Assembly: GCA_022452285.1 (NCBI GenBank)
Contig: JAKUNG010000002.1
Span: 271,218 to 327,956, forward strand
Direction of reading: 5' to 3'
From: Terriglobia bacterium
GTDB lineage: Bacteria; Acidobacteriota; Terriglobia; Versatilivoradales; Versatilivoraceae
DNA length: 56,739 nt
Shown piece after piece: positions 45,244-54,164 of the stretch. Below the pieces are notes generated by a model. That model made no database searches. It was given only the letters and a program-made list of their open reading frames with translations, and was not told where the DNA came from. The position numbers and the translations under genes were made by a program. Each line of letters opens with the position of its first letter. Within the stretch, counting starts at the first letter, position 1.

Positions 45244-47289
45244 ATGCAAAATTGGATTAATGTTTTCCCAGTTATAGGTTTATTTGGATTGGTGATTGCA
45301 CTCTTCATTTATCTTTCAGTTAAAAGATTGGCTTCAGGTGGAGAATTGATGGAGAGTATTGCCCAGCAAATTCAAGTGGGTGCTATGACTTTTCTCAAAC
45401 GTCAATATGTAACCCTTGTATTTTTTGTTTCCATTGTAGGACTACTTCTAGGGTGGTTTCTTAGGTGGGAAACTGCTGGTGCCTTTGTTCTTGGAGCTTT
45501 TTGTTCAGTTCTTGCTGGCTTTCTTGGTATGAAATCAGCTACCAAGGCTAATGTCAGGACTGCCCAAGCTGCAAAAGAAGAAGGGCAGGGAAAAGCTTTG
45601 GTTACTGCTTTCAATGGTGGGGCTGTTATGGGAGTCAGTGTTGCTAGCTTAGGCCTTTTGGGTTTGGGGCTTTTATTTTTCATATATGGGAAACCAGACA
45701 CAGCTAATATTATTAACGGTTTTGCAATGGGTGCTAGCTCGATCGCTTTATTTGCTAGAGTTGGTGGAGGTATTTATACCAAGGCAGCTGATGTTGGTGC
45801 TGACCTAGTTGGAAAGGTTGAGGCTAATATTCCAGAAGACGACCCCAGAAACCCTGGAGTTATTGCAGACAATGTTGGGGATAACGTTGGTGATGTTGCT
45901 GGAATGGGTGCAGATATCTTCGAATCATACGTAGGTTCTATTGTTGCAACGATTGCAATTGCTGCAACTTTAGCTTCTGATAATTTATCTTTTTTAAAGG
46001 AATCCCTGTCAGTTAGTGACCATGAAGTTAAAGGTGTTCTAATGGCGTTGCCCTTGATGCTGGCTGTCACAGGTTTAATCTCATCTTTTGTTGGGATTTT
46101 ATCGATGAAAGTATTGAAGCATATTTCGCCAGCTTCTGCACTGAGGTATGCAAGCTATATAGCTGCAGCCCTTTTTCTTGCTAGTGCTTATGGTTTAATT
46201 TCAACTTATTCTGTAAGTAACGACATTTTTTGGGCAGTCCTATGGGGAACAGGAGCTGGAATTTTAATCGGATTAATTACCGAGTACTATACCTCTGGTG
46301 GACCGATACGCCGAATCTGTGATTCAAGTAAACAGGGTTCTGCTACTAATATCATTAGTGGAATGGCTGTTGGTTTAGAATCTACTGCTTTGCCAGTTTT
46401 AGTTATTTGTTTAGCTATTTATATCGCTAATGATGCGGCCGGTTTGTACGGTGTGGGCATTGCAGCTGTTGGGATGCTTGCAACGGTGGGAATTACAATG
46501 TCTGTAGATGCATATGGTCCAATTGCAGATAATGCTGGAGGGATTTCTGAGATGGCTCGACTTGGACCTGACGTAAGAAAAATCACAGATAGTTTAGATG
46601 CTTTAGGCAATACCACCGCAGCAATGGGAAAAGGGTTTGCAGTCGGCTCAGCAACCCTAACGGCACTAGCTTTATTTGCAGCATACTCTCAAGCTGTTGA
46701 AGGTGCTAGTGGACGTCCCCTTCAAATTGTAATTACCGAGCCTACTGTAGTAATAGGTCTCTTCATTGGCGGGGTCCTGCCATTTTTTATTGGTGCTTTG
46801 ACGATGACTTCCGTTGGGAAAGCTGCTGGAAAAATGGTGGAAGAAATCCGACGACAATTCAAGGAAATTCCAGGCTTGTTAGAAGGTAAAGAAGGAGTTG
46901 TTCCCGATACAACTAGATGTGTTGATATCTCTGCTAGTGCCGCTTTGAGCGAAATGATCTTTCCTGGAGTAACAGCTGTAGTTGCGCCGGCAATTGTAGG
47001 CTTTTTGCTGGGTCCTGCTGCTCTAGGAGGAATGCTGGCTGGAGCTACAGTTGCAGGTGTTCTACTAGCCCTGATGATGGCTAATGCTGGTGGGGCCTGG
47101 GACAATGCAAAGAAAGCTATTGAAAAGGGAGAAGTAGCTGGCGAACAGAAGGGAAGTGATGCACATAAGGCTACTGTAGTAGGAGATACCGTAGGTGATC
47201 CATTTAAGGATACGTCGGGTCCTTCTATGAATATTCTTATAAAATTGATGTCTGTTGTCTCACTTGTTATTGCTCCACTGTTGGTCTAG
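45244..47289 (+). CDS. hppA: Membrane-bound ion-translocating pyrophosphatase (K+-dependent type)
   Basis: Couples hydrolysis of pyrophosphate to pumping of H+ or Na+. 681 residues, about 16 helices. Substrate motifs are [43 protein letters not shown] (key [18 protein letters not shown]) and [14 protein letters not shown]. At the K+-dependence site the sequence is [10 protein letters not shown], with alanine at about 459 and glycine at 462 where K+-independent enzymes have lysine and threonine. K+-dependent forms include many Na+ pumps, but the ion cannot be fixed from what I see. TTAGGAG ribosome site. Followed by tRNA-Cys. Confidence 0.96.
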   Translation: MQNWINVFPVIGLFGLVIALFIYLSVKRLASGGELMESIAQQIQVGAMTFLKRQYVTLVFFVSIVGLLLGWFLRWETAGAFVLGAFCSVLAGFLGMKSATKANVRTAQAAKEEGQGKALVTAFNGGAVMGVSVASLGLLGLGLLFFIYGKPDTANIINGFAMGASSIALFARVGGGIYTKAADVGADLVGKVEANIPEDDPRNPGVIADNVGDNVGDVAGMGADIFESYVGSIVATIAIAATLASDNLSFLKESLSVSDHEVKGVLMALPLMLAVTGLISSFVGILSMKVLKHISPASALRYASYIAAALFLASAYGLISTYSVSNDIFWAVLWGTGAGILIGLITEYYTSGGPIRRICDSSKQGSATNIISGMAVGLESTALPVLVICLAIYIANDAAGLYGVGIAAVGMLATVGITMSVDAYGPIADNAGGISEMARLGPDVRKITDSLDALGNTTAAMGKGFAVGSATLTALALFAAYSQAVEGASGRPLQIVITEPTVVIGLFIGGVLPFFIGALTMTSVGKAAGKMVEEIRRQFKEIPGLLEGKEGVVPDTTRCVDISASAALSEMIFPGVTAVVAPAIVGFLLGPAALGGMLAGATVAGVLLALMMANAGGAWDNAKKAIEKGEVAGEQKGSDAHKATVVGDTVGDPFKDTSGPSMNILIKLMSVVSLVIAPLLV

Positions 47290-47305
47290 GATTTACTTTT
47301 TTTGA

Positions 47306-47381
47306 GGCGAGGTACCCAAGTGGCTAAGGGAGAGGTCTGCAAAACCTTTATTCAGGGGTTCGAATCCCCTCCTCGCCTCCA
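47306..47381 (+). tRNA. tRNA-Cys (GCA), CCA encoded
   Basis: Cloverleaf: acceptor GGCGAGG (47306-47312) with CCTCGCC (47371-47377), D stem CCC/GGG, anticodon stem GAGGT/ACCTT with loop CTGCAAA (anticodon GCA at 47339-47341), T arm AGGGG-TTCGAAT-CCCCT (47354-47370). Discriminator is T (U73), the cysteine identity base, followed by an encoded CCA (47379-47381). It lies 16 bp after hppA and may be on the same transcript. Confidence 0.95.
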
Positions 47382-47516
47382 GCCTTTTATTTTCAGTTAA
47401 GATCCATTGGATTTTTATGTGCAACATCTCGTTTGATTTTCTCAAAAAATTATTTTTGGGACTTTTGAGTTGGAGGGGGTTACTAATAAAGGACATTTAG
47501 AAACATAATTACCAAC

Positions 47517-48521
47517 ATGAACCAAAAGATTTTACTTGTTAATAGACCTGTAGGCTCACCGAAGGAATCAGATTTTCGATTAGCTACATCTCCTGTCCCA
47601 GCTTTGGCAGAAGGGGAGTGTTTGGTGCGAAGTATCTATCTTTCACTTGATCCCTACTTAAGAGGAAGAATGGATGACCGTAAATCCTATACTCCTCCAA
47701 TAGAGTTGGGGAATGTGATGGAAGGTTTCGCAGTCGGAAGAATTGTAAAATCAAATCACCCAGATTTTAAAGCGGGAGAGATAGTTTTGGGGAATATAGG
47801 GTGGCAAGAATATGGAGCTATTCCGTACAAAGAACTGTCCAAAATCAATCCAGACTTAGGTTCTATTTCGACAGCCTTGGGTATTTTAGGAATGCCTGGA
47901 TTAACAGCTTATTTTGGTTTGTTCCATGTAGGCCGGCCCCAGTCTGGTAAGACGATTGTGATTTCTGGAGCTACTGGAACGGTTGGGTCCACGGTGGGTC
48001 AGTTAGCTAAAATTAAAGGATGTCAGGTTATAGGGATAACTAGTAGTGATGAAAAAATAAAGTATCTTACTGAAAACTTGGGTTTTGATGGAGCTGTAAA
48101 TCATAAAGCAATTAATGATCTTTCCTCGACTCTACAAAATCTTTGTCCTGAAGGTATTGACATCTACTTTGATAATGTCGGAGGGAGTATTACGGATACT
48201 GTCGTCCCTTTGCTTAATGTTAAAGCTAGGGTTGCTGTTTGTGGACAGAGTTCACAATATAATTTAGAGAATAAAGAAATGGGTCCACGCTGGCTTCGTC
48301 AACTGATTATTAAACGAGTTAAAGTTGAAGGGTTTTTGGTGTGGGATTTTATTGAACATCACGCAGATGCATTAGAACAACTGAGTAGCTGGCTAAAAGA
48401 GGGTAAATTACGATATGACGAACATCTAACTGAAGGAATTGAGAATACACCTAGAGCATTTATTGAGCTATTAGCCGGTGATCATCAAGGCAAGCAGCTC
48501 GTAAGATTAACTCAACACTGA
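47517..48521 (+). CDS. Zinc-free MDR-type NADP-dependent oxidoreductase (CurA/LTB4DH-like)
   Basis: 334 residues of the medium-chain dehydrogenase/reductase superfamily without structural-zinc cysteines. Marks are LSLDPYLRGRM near 45-55, the NADPH-binding VISGATGTVGSTVGQLAKIKG (key GA.GTVG..VGQ) and YFDNVGG. This subset (PTGR/CurA/YncB type) reduces alpha,beta-unsaturated carbonyls such as alkenals. Stands alone after tRNA-Cys; the convergent neighbour is an SDR. Confidence 0.88.
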   Translation: MNQKILLVNRPVGSPKESDFRLATSPVPALAEGECLVRSIYLSLDPYLRGRMDDRKSYTPPIELGNVMEGFAVGRIVKSNHPDFKAGEIVLGNIGWQEYGAIPYKELSKINPDLGSISTALGILGMPGLTAYFGLFHVGRPQSGKTIVISGATGTVGSTVGQLAKIKGCQVIGITSSDEKIKYLTENLGFDGAVNHKAINDLSSTLQNLCPEGIDIYFDNVGGSITDTVVPLLNVKARVAVCGQSSQYNLENKEMGPRWLRQLIIKRVKVEGFLVWDFIEHHADALEQLSSWLKEGKLRYDEHLTEGIENTPRAFIELLAGDHQGKQLVRLTQH

Positions 48522-48683
48522 TTGCATCAATTAAAAATTAAAAGTTTTAAATCTATAGCACTTCCTCTGCAAACAAAATTCAAAAAACCAGCCATTTTTA
48601 TAATTATTTTTGACAGTAAAAATCATTTTTTCTGGGGTACATCAAATGCCAACTTTAATCATTAAAAATGTATCATGAAGGAA

Positions 48684-49469
48684 TTAATACATTGCCATTC
48701 CACCACAGATGTTAAATGCCTGCCCCGTAATAGCCGAAGAATCGTCAGAAGCTAGTAGAATGGCCATTGGAACAATTTCTTTAGGTTGAAGACGTCTGCC
48801 AATTGGTGTGATGTTGGCCTCAATTTCTGCTAATGTTCGACCAAGTCTCTTTGCATCATACTCAATTCTTTTGTCATTCATTTCAGTTTGAACAGGGCCT
48901 GGGCATATTGCATTGACTGTAATACCCGATGGAGCCATTTCGAGAGCGAGGGTGCGAGTTAATCCTAGTAAGCCATGTTTTGAGGCAGCATATGCAACTC
49001 CATGTACTTGAGGTGATTTTGAAGCTACTGAGGCTATGTTGATTATTCGACCTCGATTTTTTTTGAGTAGTGATGGGAGAACTGTTTTTGACAAAAGATA
49101 CGGTGTCGTTAGATTTAATTCTAATGACTGGTCCCAGAAAGCATCATCAAAATTACAAAACGGTTGGGGATTAGAACTGCTTCCAATCCCCGCGTTATTA
49201 ACTAGAATGTCGAGGCTTCCTATTGATTCTTCTGCTTTTTGGACAACCTTTTTATGTAACGAACGATTGGAAAGGTCAGCAGAAATTGCTACTGCTGTCC
49301 CTCCAGATGACTCTATTTCTTTGACTAAGCTCTCAAGCTCGTCTGTACTGCGGGCCGTAACTGCAATACGGGCACCCTCTGCAGCAAATCCAACTGAAAT
49401 AGCACGTCCTATGCCACGACCTGCGCCTGTCACAAGAGCTGTCTTGTCTTTAAGTTTTGAAGAATCCAT
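48684..49469 (-). CDS. Short-chain dehydrogenase/reductase (FabG-like)
   Basis: 261 residues: TGAGRGIGRAI cofactor motif, NNAGIG, catalytic serine region INIASVASKS, YAASKHG (Tyr-x-x-x-Lys) and the C-terminal NICGGMAMY where many FabG-like SDRs have DGG. AAAGGAA precedes the ATG. Substrate unknown; sequence type is that of 3-oxoacyl or sugar/polyol dehydrogenases. Confidence 0.88.
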   Translation of the reverse strand: MDSSKLKDKTALVTGAGRGIGRAISVGFAAEGARIAVTARSTDELESLVKEIESSGGTAVAISADLSNRSLHKKVVQKAEESIGSLDILVNNAGIGSSSNPQPFCNFDDAFWDQSLELNLTTPYLLSKTVLPSLLKKNRGRIINIASVASKSPQVHGVAYAASKHGLLGLTRTLALEMAPSGITVNAICPGPVQTEMNDKRIEYDAKRLGRTLAEIEANITPIGRRLQPKEIVPMAILLASDDSSAITGQAFNICGGMAMY

Positions 49470-49630
49470 GATTTAATTCCTTTCTTGAATTTATCCGTCA
49501 GACAACATTAATAAACACTACTTTTAATTATTCAATTAAAAAAGTTAGCTTTGAGTTTTATAGAAACTGTAAAATAACTTCATAGAAATTTTTAGTTCTC
49601 TTTGAAAATTTTTTCGTCAGTTGAATTCTT

Positions 49631-50002
49631 ATGAATAAGAACTCCAATTTAAATGATTTACCCACTGATTCAGTTTATAAAAGTTCATTCCGTGAATCTA
49701 TTTGGATTCTAGGTATTTGGACTGCCTGTTTTTTGTACACAGTTATTTATTGCTATTTAAATGGTTATCTTACCCATGAACCGCACCCAAACTCAACTGG
49801 ACCAGCTATCAGCTCACTTGTTGGAGAAATAGAATCATTTAACCGTCTTCCAGCATCCTTGACAACTCCACTTGGATTAGGAATTCCTGACTGGGTATTT
49901 TATGGAATTTTTTGTCCAACAGCAGTTGCCATTATAATCACAATTATTTTTTGTTTGTTTATTTATTTGGAGCAGGATTTGGAACCTACAGATGATGAAT
50001 AA
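49631..50002 (+). CDS. Small membrane protein, YhdT-like (partner of the adjacent symporter)
   Basis: 123 residues with two predicted membrane helices (about 25-45 and 90-112), the first preceded by FRESIWILGIWTACFLYT and the second by GIPDWVFYGIFCP. This matches the YhdT (DUF997) type of small protein that sits before pantothenate-type sodium symporters. It is 18 bp upstream of the SSS gene. About 40 residues between the helices are soluble and longer than I would expect for YhdT. Confidence 0.65.
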   Translation: MNKNSNLNDLPTDSVYKSSFRESIWILGIWTACFLYTVIYCYLNGYLTHEPHPNSTGPAISSLVGEIESFNRLPASLTTPLGLGIPDWVFYGIFCPTAVAIIITIIFCLFIYLEQDLEPTDDE

Positions 50003-50020
50003 ACAACAAGGATATGATTC

Positions 50021-51943
50021 ATGACAGAAACTAGTCTTGCTACTATCATTACATTTGTTACCTACATTTTTGGGGTTTTTGTCCTAGCTGCTGTTTCTCA
50101 TAAATTACTGAATAAAAAGTCTTTTCTAGGTGAATATTTCTTAGGTAGTCGGGGACTAGGTAGTTGGGCTTTGGCTTTTACATTCGCAGCTACAGCTGCC
50201 TCAGGTGGAAGTTTTACAGGGTTTCCTTCTTTAATCTATAGCTATGGGTGGGTACTTGCATTGTGGATTGCTAGTTATATGGTTGCAGCCATCTGTAGCA
50301 TGGGAGTTATGGGAAAACGACTTAATCAGGTTGCTCGTAAATGTGGGGCCATTACTATACCCGATGTACTTCGAGATAGATATGAATCTACCGGATTAGG
50401 GTTGCTTGCTACTGGGACAATTATCTTTTTCACTTTATGTAACCTAATTGCACAATTTAAAGCTGGAGCTCTCATTATTGAAGAGACTTTTAATTTTCCA
50501 CCCGATTGGGGTTACGGTGTTGGGTTGTTAATTTTTGCTGTCACTGTTATCTCTTATACAGCTTATGGTGGCTTTCGGGCTGTAGTTTGGACCGACGTGA
50601 TGCAAGGGATAGTCATGGTTGTGGGAATCCTAATTCTTTTGCCAGTTGTAGTAAGACAAGCTGGTGGCTTGGAAGTGGTGAATCAAAAGATTAGCAACAA
50701 ACCTCCTACAATAGTTACTGGTGTCAAGGGACCTTATAATGATCTTGTTATTCAATTGGTGGGAGAGATTGAAGTTAAAGGAATAGTATACCGGCATCCT
50801 CAAAGACCCCATGCTAATTTGTCGGTTAACTGGGACCCAAGGCTTCCCAAACAGAATCGTTTTATTGAAATCTGGTTAGCAACCAATGAAAAGGGAGAAA
50901 CCATCAGTACGGGTAATCATGTTAAACAAGCTATTGAACAGGATCCGTACCTTGGTCATCAATTTAAGATTACATTCCCTTATGACAATAATCAAATTAT
51001 TGTAGATTCTCTTGGGAGAAGTCTTGAAAAAGGTGCAACTGGACTAATTAATCTTTCTAAATCCTCTGGTCAAGAGTCTTTTGTATTTATAAAAGGTGAG
51101 GAATTTCTGTTTGGGCCAGGGAGATCCTCAAAGGGAGCCCCTTTTCATCCCCTAGGTATGGCCATATCTTTTTTCTTCATGTGGGCCTTAACTGGAATGG
51201 GACAACCAGGGACTATGTTGAGATTAATGGCCTTTAAGGATAGTCGAACGCTCAAGAGGGCTATTCTTACTGTTACCAGTTACTATGCCTTAATTTACCT
51301 TCCCTTAGTAATTATCTTTGTTGCAGCACGTACTTTGCTTCCAGAGCTCACTCCTGAAAATTCTGATAAAGCTATGGTTCTAGTCAGTACCCGTGTTGTT
51401 TCAAACTTGGGACTCGGGTATCAAATTTTAGGAGCGATCTTTGTAGCTGCCCCTTTTGCAGCAGTAATGTCCACAGTTGATAGTTTTTTGCTAATGATTA
51501 GTTCGGGTTTAGTCAGAGATATTTATCAAAGGACGATTAATCCTAGGGTGAGTAACTACACTGTAAAATGGGCTAGCTACATTACAACTGTGGTGGTGGG
51601 TGTTATTGTTTCCCTTTTGGCTACTCAACCACCAGATTTCCTTCAGCGAATCATTGTATTTACGGGAACTGGTTTTGCTGCAACATTTATTTGTCCAGTC
51701 CTCTTGGGTATTTATTGGAAAGGGATGACACGTCAGGGTGCGTTAAGTTCTATGCTTGGGGGTTTTACAATTATTTTAGGACTATTCTCACCTACTCTAT
51801 TTGGTGGTGATCGTATAGATTTATTAGGTTTACATCCTAACCTTTGGAGTGTTGGTGGTTCTTTCGCATTAGGGTTTGTGGTTAGTAAATGGACAGGTCC
51901 TCCACCAAAGCATTTAGTGACTCGCTATTTTTATTCAAAATAA
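50021..51943 (+). CDS. Sodium:solute symporter (SSS, PanF-like) with a ~145-residue insertion
   Basis: 640 residues. Family marks are GEYFLGSRGLGSWALAFTFAATAASGGSFTGFPSLIYSYGW (key FTAAATAASGG-like), AYGGFRAVVWTDVMQG, and IFVAAPFAAVMSTVDSFLLMISSGLVRDIY. The C-terminal half aligns with PanF-like symporters of about 480 residues. The extra length is a hydrophilic segment at about 228-373 (50702-51140) between helices, starting after RQAGGLEVVNQ and ending before PFHPLGMAISFFF; it reads as a soluble beta-rich domain. AAGGA ribosome site. Substrate unknown, pantothenate or a carboxylate being possible. Confidence 0.88.
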   Translation: MTETSLATIITFVTYIFGVFVLAAVSHKLLNKKSFLGEYFLGSRGLGSWALAFTFAATAASGGSFTGFPSLIYSYGWVLALWIASYMVAAICSMGVMGKRLNQVARKCGAITIPDVLRDRYESTGLGLLATGTIIFFTLCNLIAQFKAGALIIEETFNFPPDWGYGVGLLIFAVTVISYTAYGGFRAVVWTDVMQGIVMVVGILILLPVVVRQAGGLEVVNQKISNKPPTIVTGVKGPYNDLVIQLVGEIEVKGIVYRHPQRPHANLSVNWDPRLPKQNRFIEIWLATNEKGETISTGNHVKQAIEQDPYLGHQFKITFPYDNNQIIVDSLGRSLEKGATGLINLSKSSGQESFVFIKGEEFLFGPGRSSKGAPFHPLGMAISFFFMWALTGMGQPGTMLRLMAFKDSRTLKRAILTVTSYYALIYLPLVIIFVAARTLLPELTPENSDKAMVLVSTRVVSNLGLGYQILGAIFVAAPFAAVMSTVDSFLLMISSGLVRDIYQRTINPRVSNYTVKWASYITTVVVGVIVSLLATQPPDFLQRIIVFTGTGFAATFICPVLLGIYWKGMTRQGALSSMLGGFTIILGLFSPTLFGGDRIDLLGLHPNLWSVGGSFALGFVVSKWTGPPPKHLVTRYFYSK

Positions 51944-51983
51944 AAATCGGTAGAATGAGCTGGTTAGCGCTAATAGTTCAATT

Positions 51984-52469
51984 ATGAGAATGAATCAACC
52001 ATCTATTATTCAAGGACTTCATCATGTGGGTCTAGTAGTTAAGGATTTAGACAGGATGGTAAAATTTTACACTCAGGAACTTGGTCTTACTATTCTCCGT
52101 CAGATGAAATCAGTTGCTCCTGTCAGTGGAGACCATACGGGGATTCCTGGAGCAGATCGAGAATTAATTTTTGTTGGAGTCGAAGGTATTTACCAGATTG
52201 AGTTAGTACATTATAAAAATCCCCCGGCTAGATCAGGGTATCTTGACAAACATCAGTTGGGTGCTAGCCATATATGTTTTAATGTGATAGATCTCCGGGA
52301 GACCTATAGAATTCTAGTGGAAAAAGGAGTTCATTTTGTTACAGAGCCAAAGTTTCGTTCTTGGGGAAAATCTGGTGAGCTTGGAATCGTCTATGCTCAG
52401 GATCCTGAAGGGAATTGGTTAGAATTTGTGCAGGGATTAGGCAGTTTTTCCGGCGGTGAAAAAATATGA
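51984..52469 (+). CDS. VOC (glyoxalase/dioxygenase) superfamily protein
   Basis: 161 residues, two beta-alpha-beta-beta-beta modules. Starts LHHVGLVVKDLDRMVKFYTQELGLTI (metal-ligand histidine in HHV), then IYQIELVHYKNP, GASHICFNVIDL and AQDPEGNWLEFVQG (key DPEGN..EF with the acidic ligand). Such proteins are glyoxalases, epimerases or extradiol dioxygenases; methylmalonyl-CoA epimerase-like layout is possible. Follows the symporter by 40 bp. Confidence 0.85.
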   Translation: MRMNQPSIIQGLHHVGLVVKDLDRMVKFYTQELGLTILRQMKSVAPVSGDHTGIPGADRELIFVGVEGIYQIELVHYKNPPARSGYLDKHQLGASHICFNVIDLRETYRILVEKGVHFVTEPKFRSWGKSGELGIVYAQDPEGNWLEFVQGLGSFSGGEKI

Positions 52470-52528
52470 CCACTATTATCGAAAAAAGTAAAATTGAATA
52501 AATAACAAATTAATTCCTGTTTTGTTAA

Positions 52529-54118
52529 TTAGGGTTGTAAAGCCTGAAGACCTTGATCATATACTTTTAATACCATTTCTCGTTCTTGGCTTGTTGCAAA
52601 CAGAGCTTTTTGAGCCACGATCTGCTTGTTTTTTTCTATTTGTTTTCGAAGCAGAGCCACTGCACTAGGTTGATGAACCGATTTCTCTGCGATATTGATA
52701 TAAATAGGCGAGGTGTGACCAAAGATAGGAAAGCCGTATTCGGTTGTTGTGTTTGATGAAACTCGGAGTGCTAGCCAGCTGGGATTATTTAATTGGAGCG
52801 TTTGATTAAAGTTAGCAATGAAGTGCTGATCTTCTTTTTGCGATGAGAATTGCTGAATTACGTTCCCATTTTTGATGAGTTCTAACTTTTCAAAATCAAC
52901 ACGACCTAAAGCCCTACCTTCAATCTTAATTGTTTGGGCCTTATCCAATGATACAGTTTCACCGATGTTTTGATCCGCAACTTGGAAATGGAAAAGCGGG
53001 CCATTAGTAATAAAGGAACGTCCTTTCCAAAGGGCTTCTAACCAATTTTCAATGCTAAGATCACCGTTAACTTGGGTATAAACTCTGGAGAAATCAGAGA
53101 GGAACCAATCAGTTCCAGTAGAGAATGAAATACGTAATCCGGCATTAAGGTAATGATAGAAAGTATCTTCATACCTTGGATAATTATCTGGGGAGTAACC
53201 ATCAAAAATATTCTGAATGCGAACGGTCTTATTTGCAAAACTTGCTACCCGTTCTAATCCATGGGTGTTGTGACACCAAATTGCTGTGCCTCCCTGACGA
53301 TGGGTTTCATTTATACCTGTCTGTAAGGGTATTCCATCATTGCCAGAACCGGTAATCCCTGGACCGATACTAACTGGTTCTATCAGCTTTTTAATATTTA
53401 ATAGCATAACATGGCCATACCCTTCAGAAAATGGTTCTAGGTTATGTCGATGTTCCTCTCCTTGATTAAGAAGAACTCCAGTTTTCCAAAACTCCTTCAG
53501 GTCTCCAATAGGGTATTGATTGGTGATGTAATGAAGATCTTCAGAAGGACGAATGAGGTAGGAAGTAAATAGCAAGTCAAGGCGGTCTGCCCTTGGAATT
53601 TCCTGTAAATAGCGATCAGACTCATCTTTACTAAGTTTAAATAAATGTAAATGAGTGTTGCCTCCATACCAATTTTCTTGACGGAGCTGGTTTTTAAAAG
53701 CCTGGACAGATAATGTGATTGTGACTTGCTTTTTTCCCCGAAGATCTATAGATAGAGCAGACTTTTCAGTCTCGAGTCCGGAAAAACCTTCAAGGTAAAT
53801 TGACTTTTGAGGAAGAAGAATCTCCTTGGGATAGGGTAATACGTACCAGTCATGGATAGAACGTCGAGGAGGGAGTTTTCCCTGTTGTTGGAGAGCTACG
53901 GAACCAACTCCTTGTCCTCTTGCAAGAAGTTCATTAATTGGAATGGCTTTAGACGTTCCTTCTAGAAAACATCGAATCACTCCAGGAATTGGATGTTGGG
54001 TGACTTTGTCAACCAAAGAAATTTTGACAAGACATTGTTGTTCTGGAGCAGAACACTGGGAATATATGGTTAGTACAGCCAAAACCCATGATATGAATAA
54101 AAGCCTTTGTCGATTCAT
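52529..54118 (-). CDS. Exported CehA/McbA-type metallohydrolase (PHP-related)
   Basis: 529 residues with a signal segment and possible lipobox (TIYSQCSAPEQ). An N-terminal beta domain is followed by a PHP-like metallohydrolase: WYGGNTHLHLFKL (metal histidines), EEHRHNLEP, AIWCHNTHG and FSTGTDWFLSD, then a C-terminal beta domain. CehA and McbA hydrolyse carbamates, but most members have unknown substrates. The ATG at 54118 is preferred over a TTG at 54133, because GGAAAC precedes it. It lies just past the end of the SpmAB-like gene. Confidence 0.72.
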   Translation of the reverse strand: MNRQRLLFISWVLAVLTIYSQCSAPEQQCLVKISLVDKVTQHPIPGVIRCFLEGTSKAIPINELLARGQGVGSVALQQQGKLPPRRSIHDWYVLPYPKEILLPQKSIYLEGFSGLETEKSALSIDLRGKKQVTITLSVQAFKNQLRQENWYGGNTHLHLFKLSKDESDRYLQEIPRADRLDLLFTSYLIRPSEDLHYITNQYPIGDLKEFWKTGVLLNQGEEHRHNLEPFSEGYGHVMLLNIKKLIEPVSIGPGITGSGNDGIPLQTGINETHRQGGTAIWCHNTHGLERVASFANKTVRIQNIFDGYSPDNYPRYEDTFYHYLNAGLRISFSTGTDWFLSDFSRVYTQVNGDLSIENWLEALWKGRSFITNGPLFHFQVADQNIGETVSLDKAQTIKIEGRALGRVDFEKLELIKNGNVIQQFSSQKEDQHFIANFNQTLQLNNPSWLALRVSSNTTTEYGFPIFGHTSPIYINIAEKSVHQPSAVALLRKQIEKNKQIVAQKALFATSQEREMVLKVYDQGLQALQP

Positions 54119-54164
54119 TAATTTAGTTTCCAACAGTACTTAGAAAATCCTAGTAAGTACTATG

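Noticed and set aside
47293..47496. 67-codon minus-strand frame opposite tRNA-Cys
   Set aside because: A frame antisense to a tRNA is a common artefact; it contains the reverse complement of the T arm.
47306..47516. tRNA-Cys as an integration site for a mobile element
   Set aside because: No integrase, direct repeat of the tRNA 3' end or change in gene character follows it; the next genes look chromosomal.
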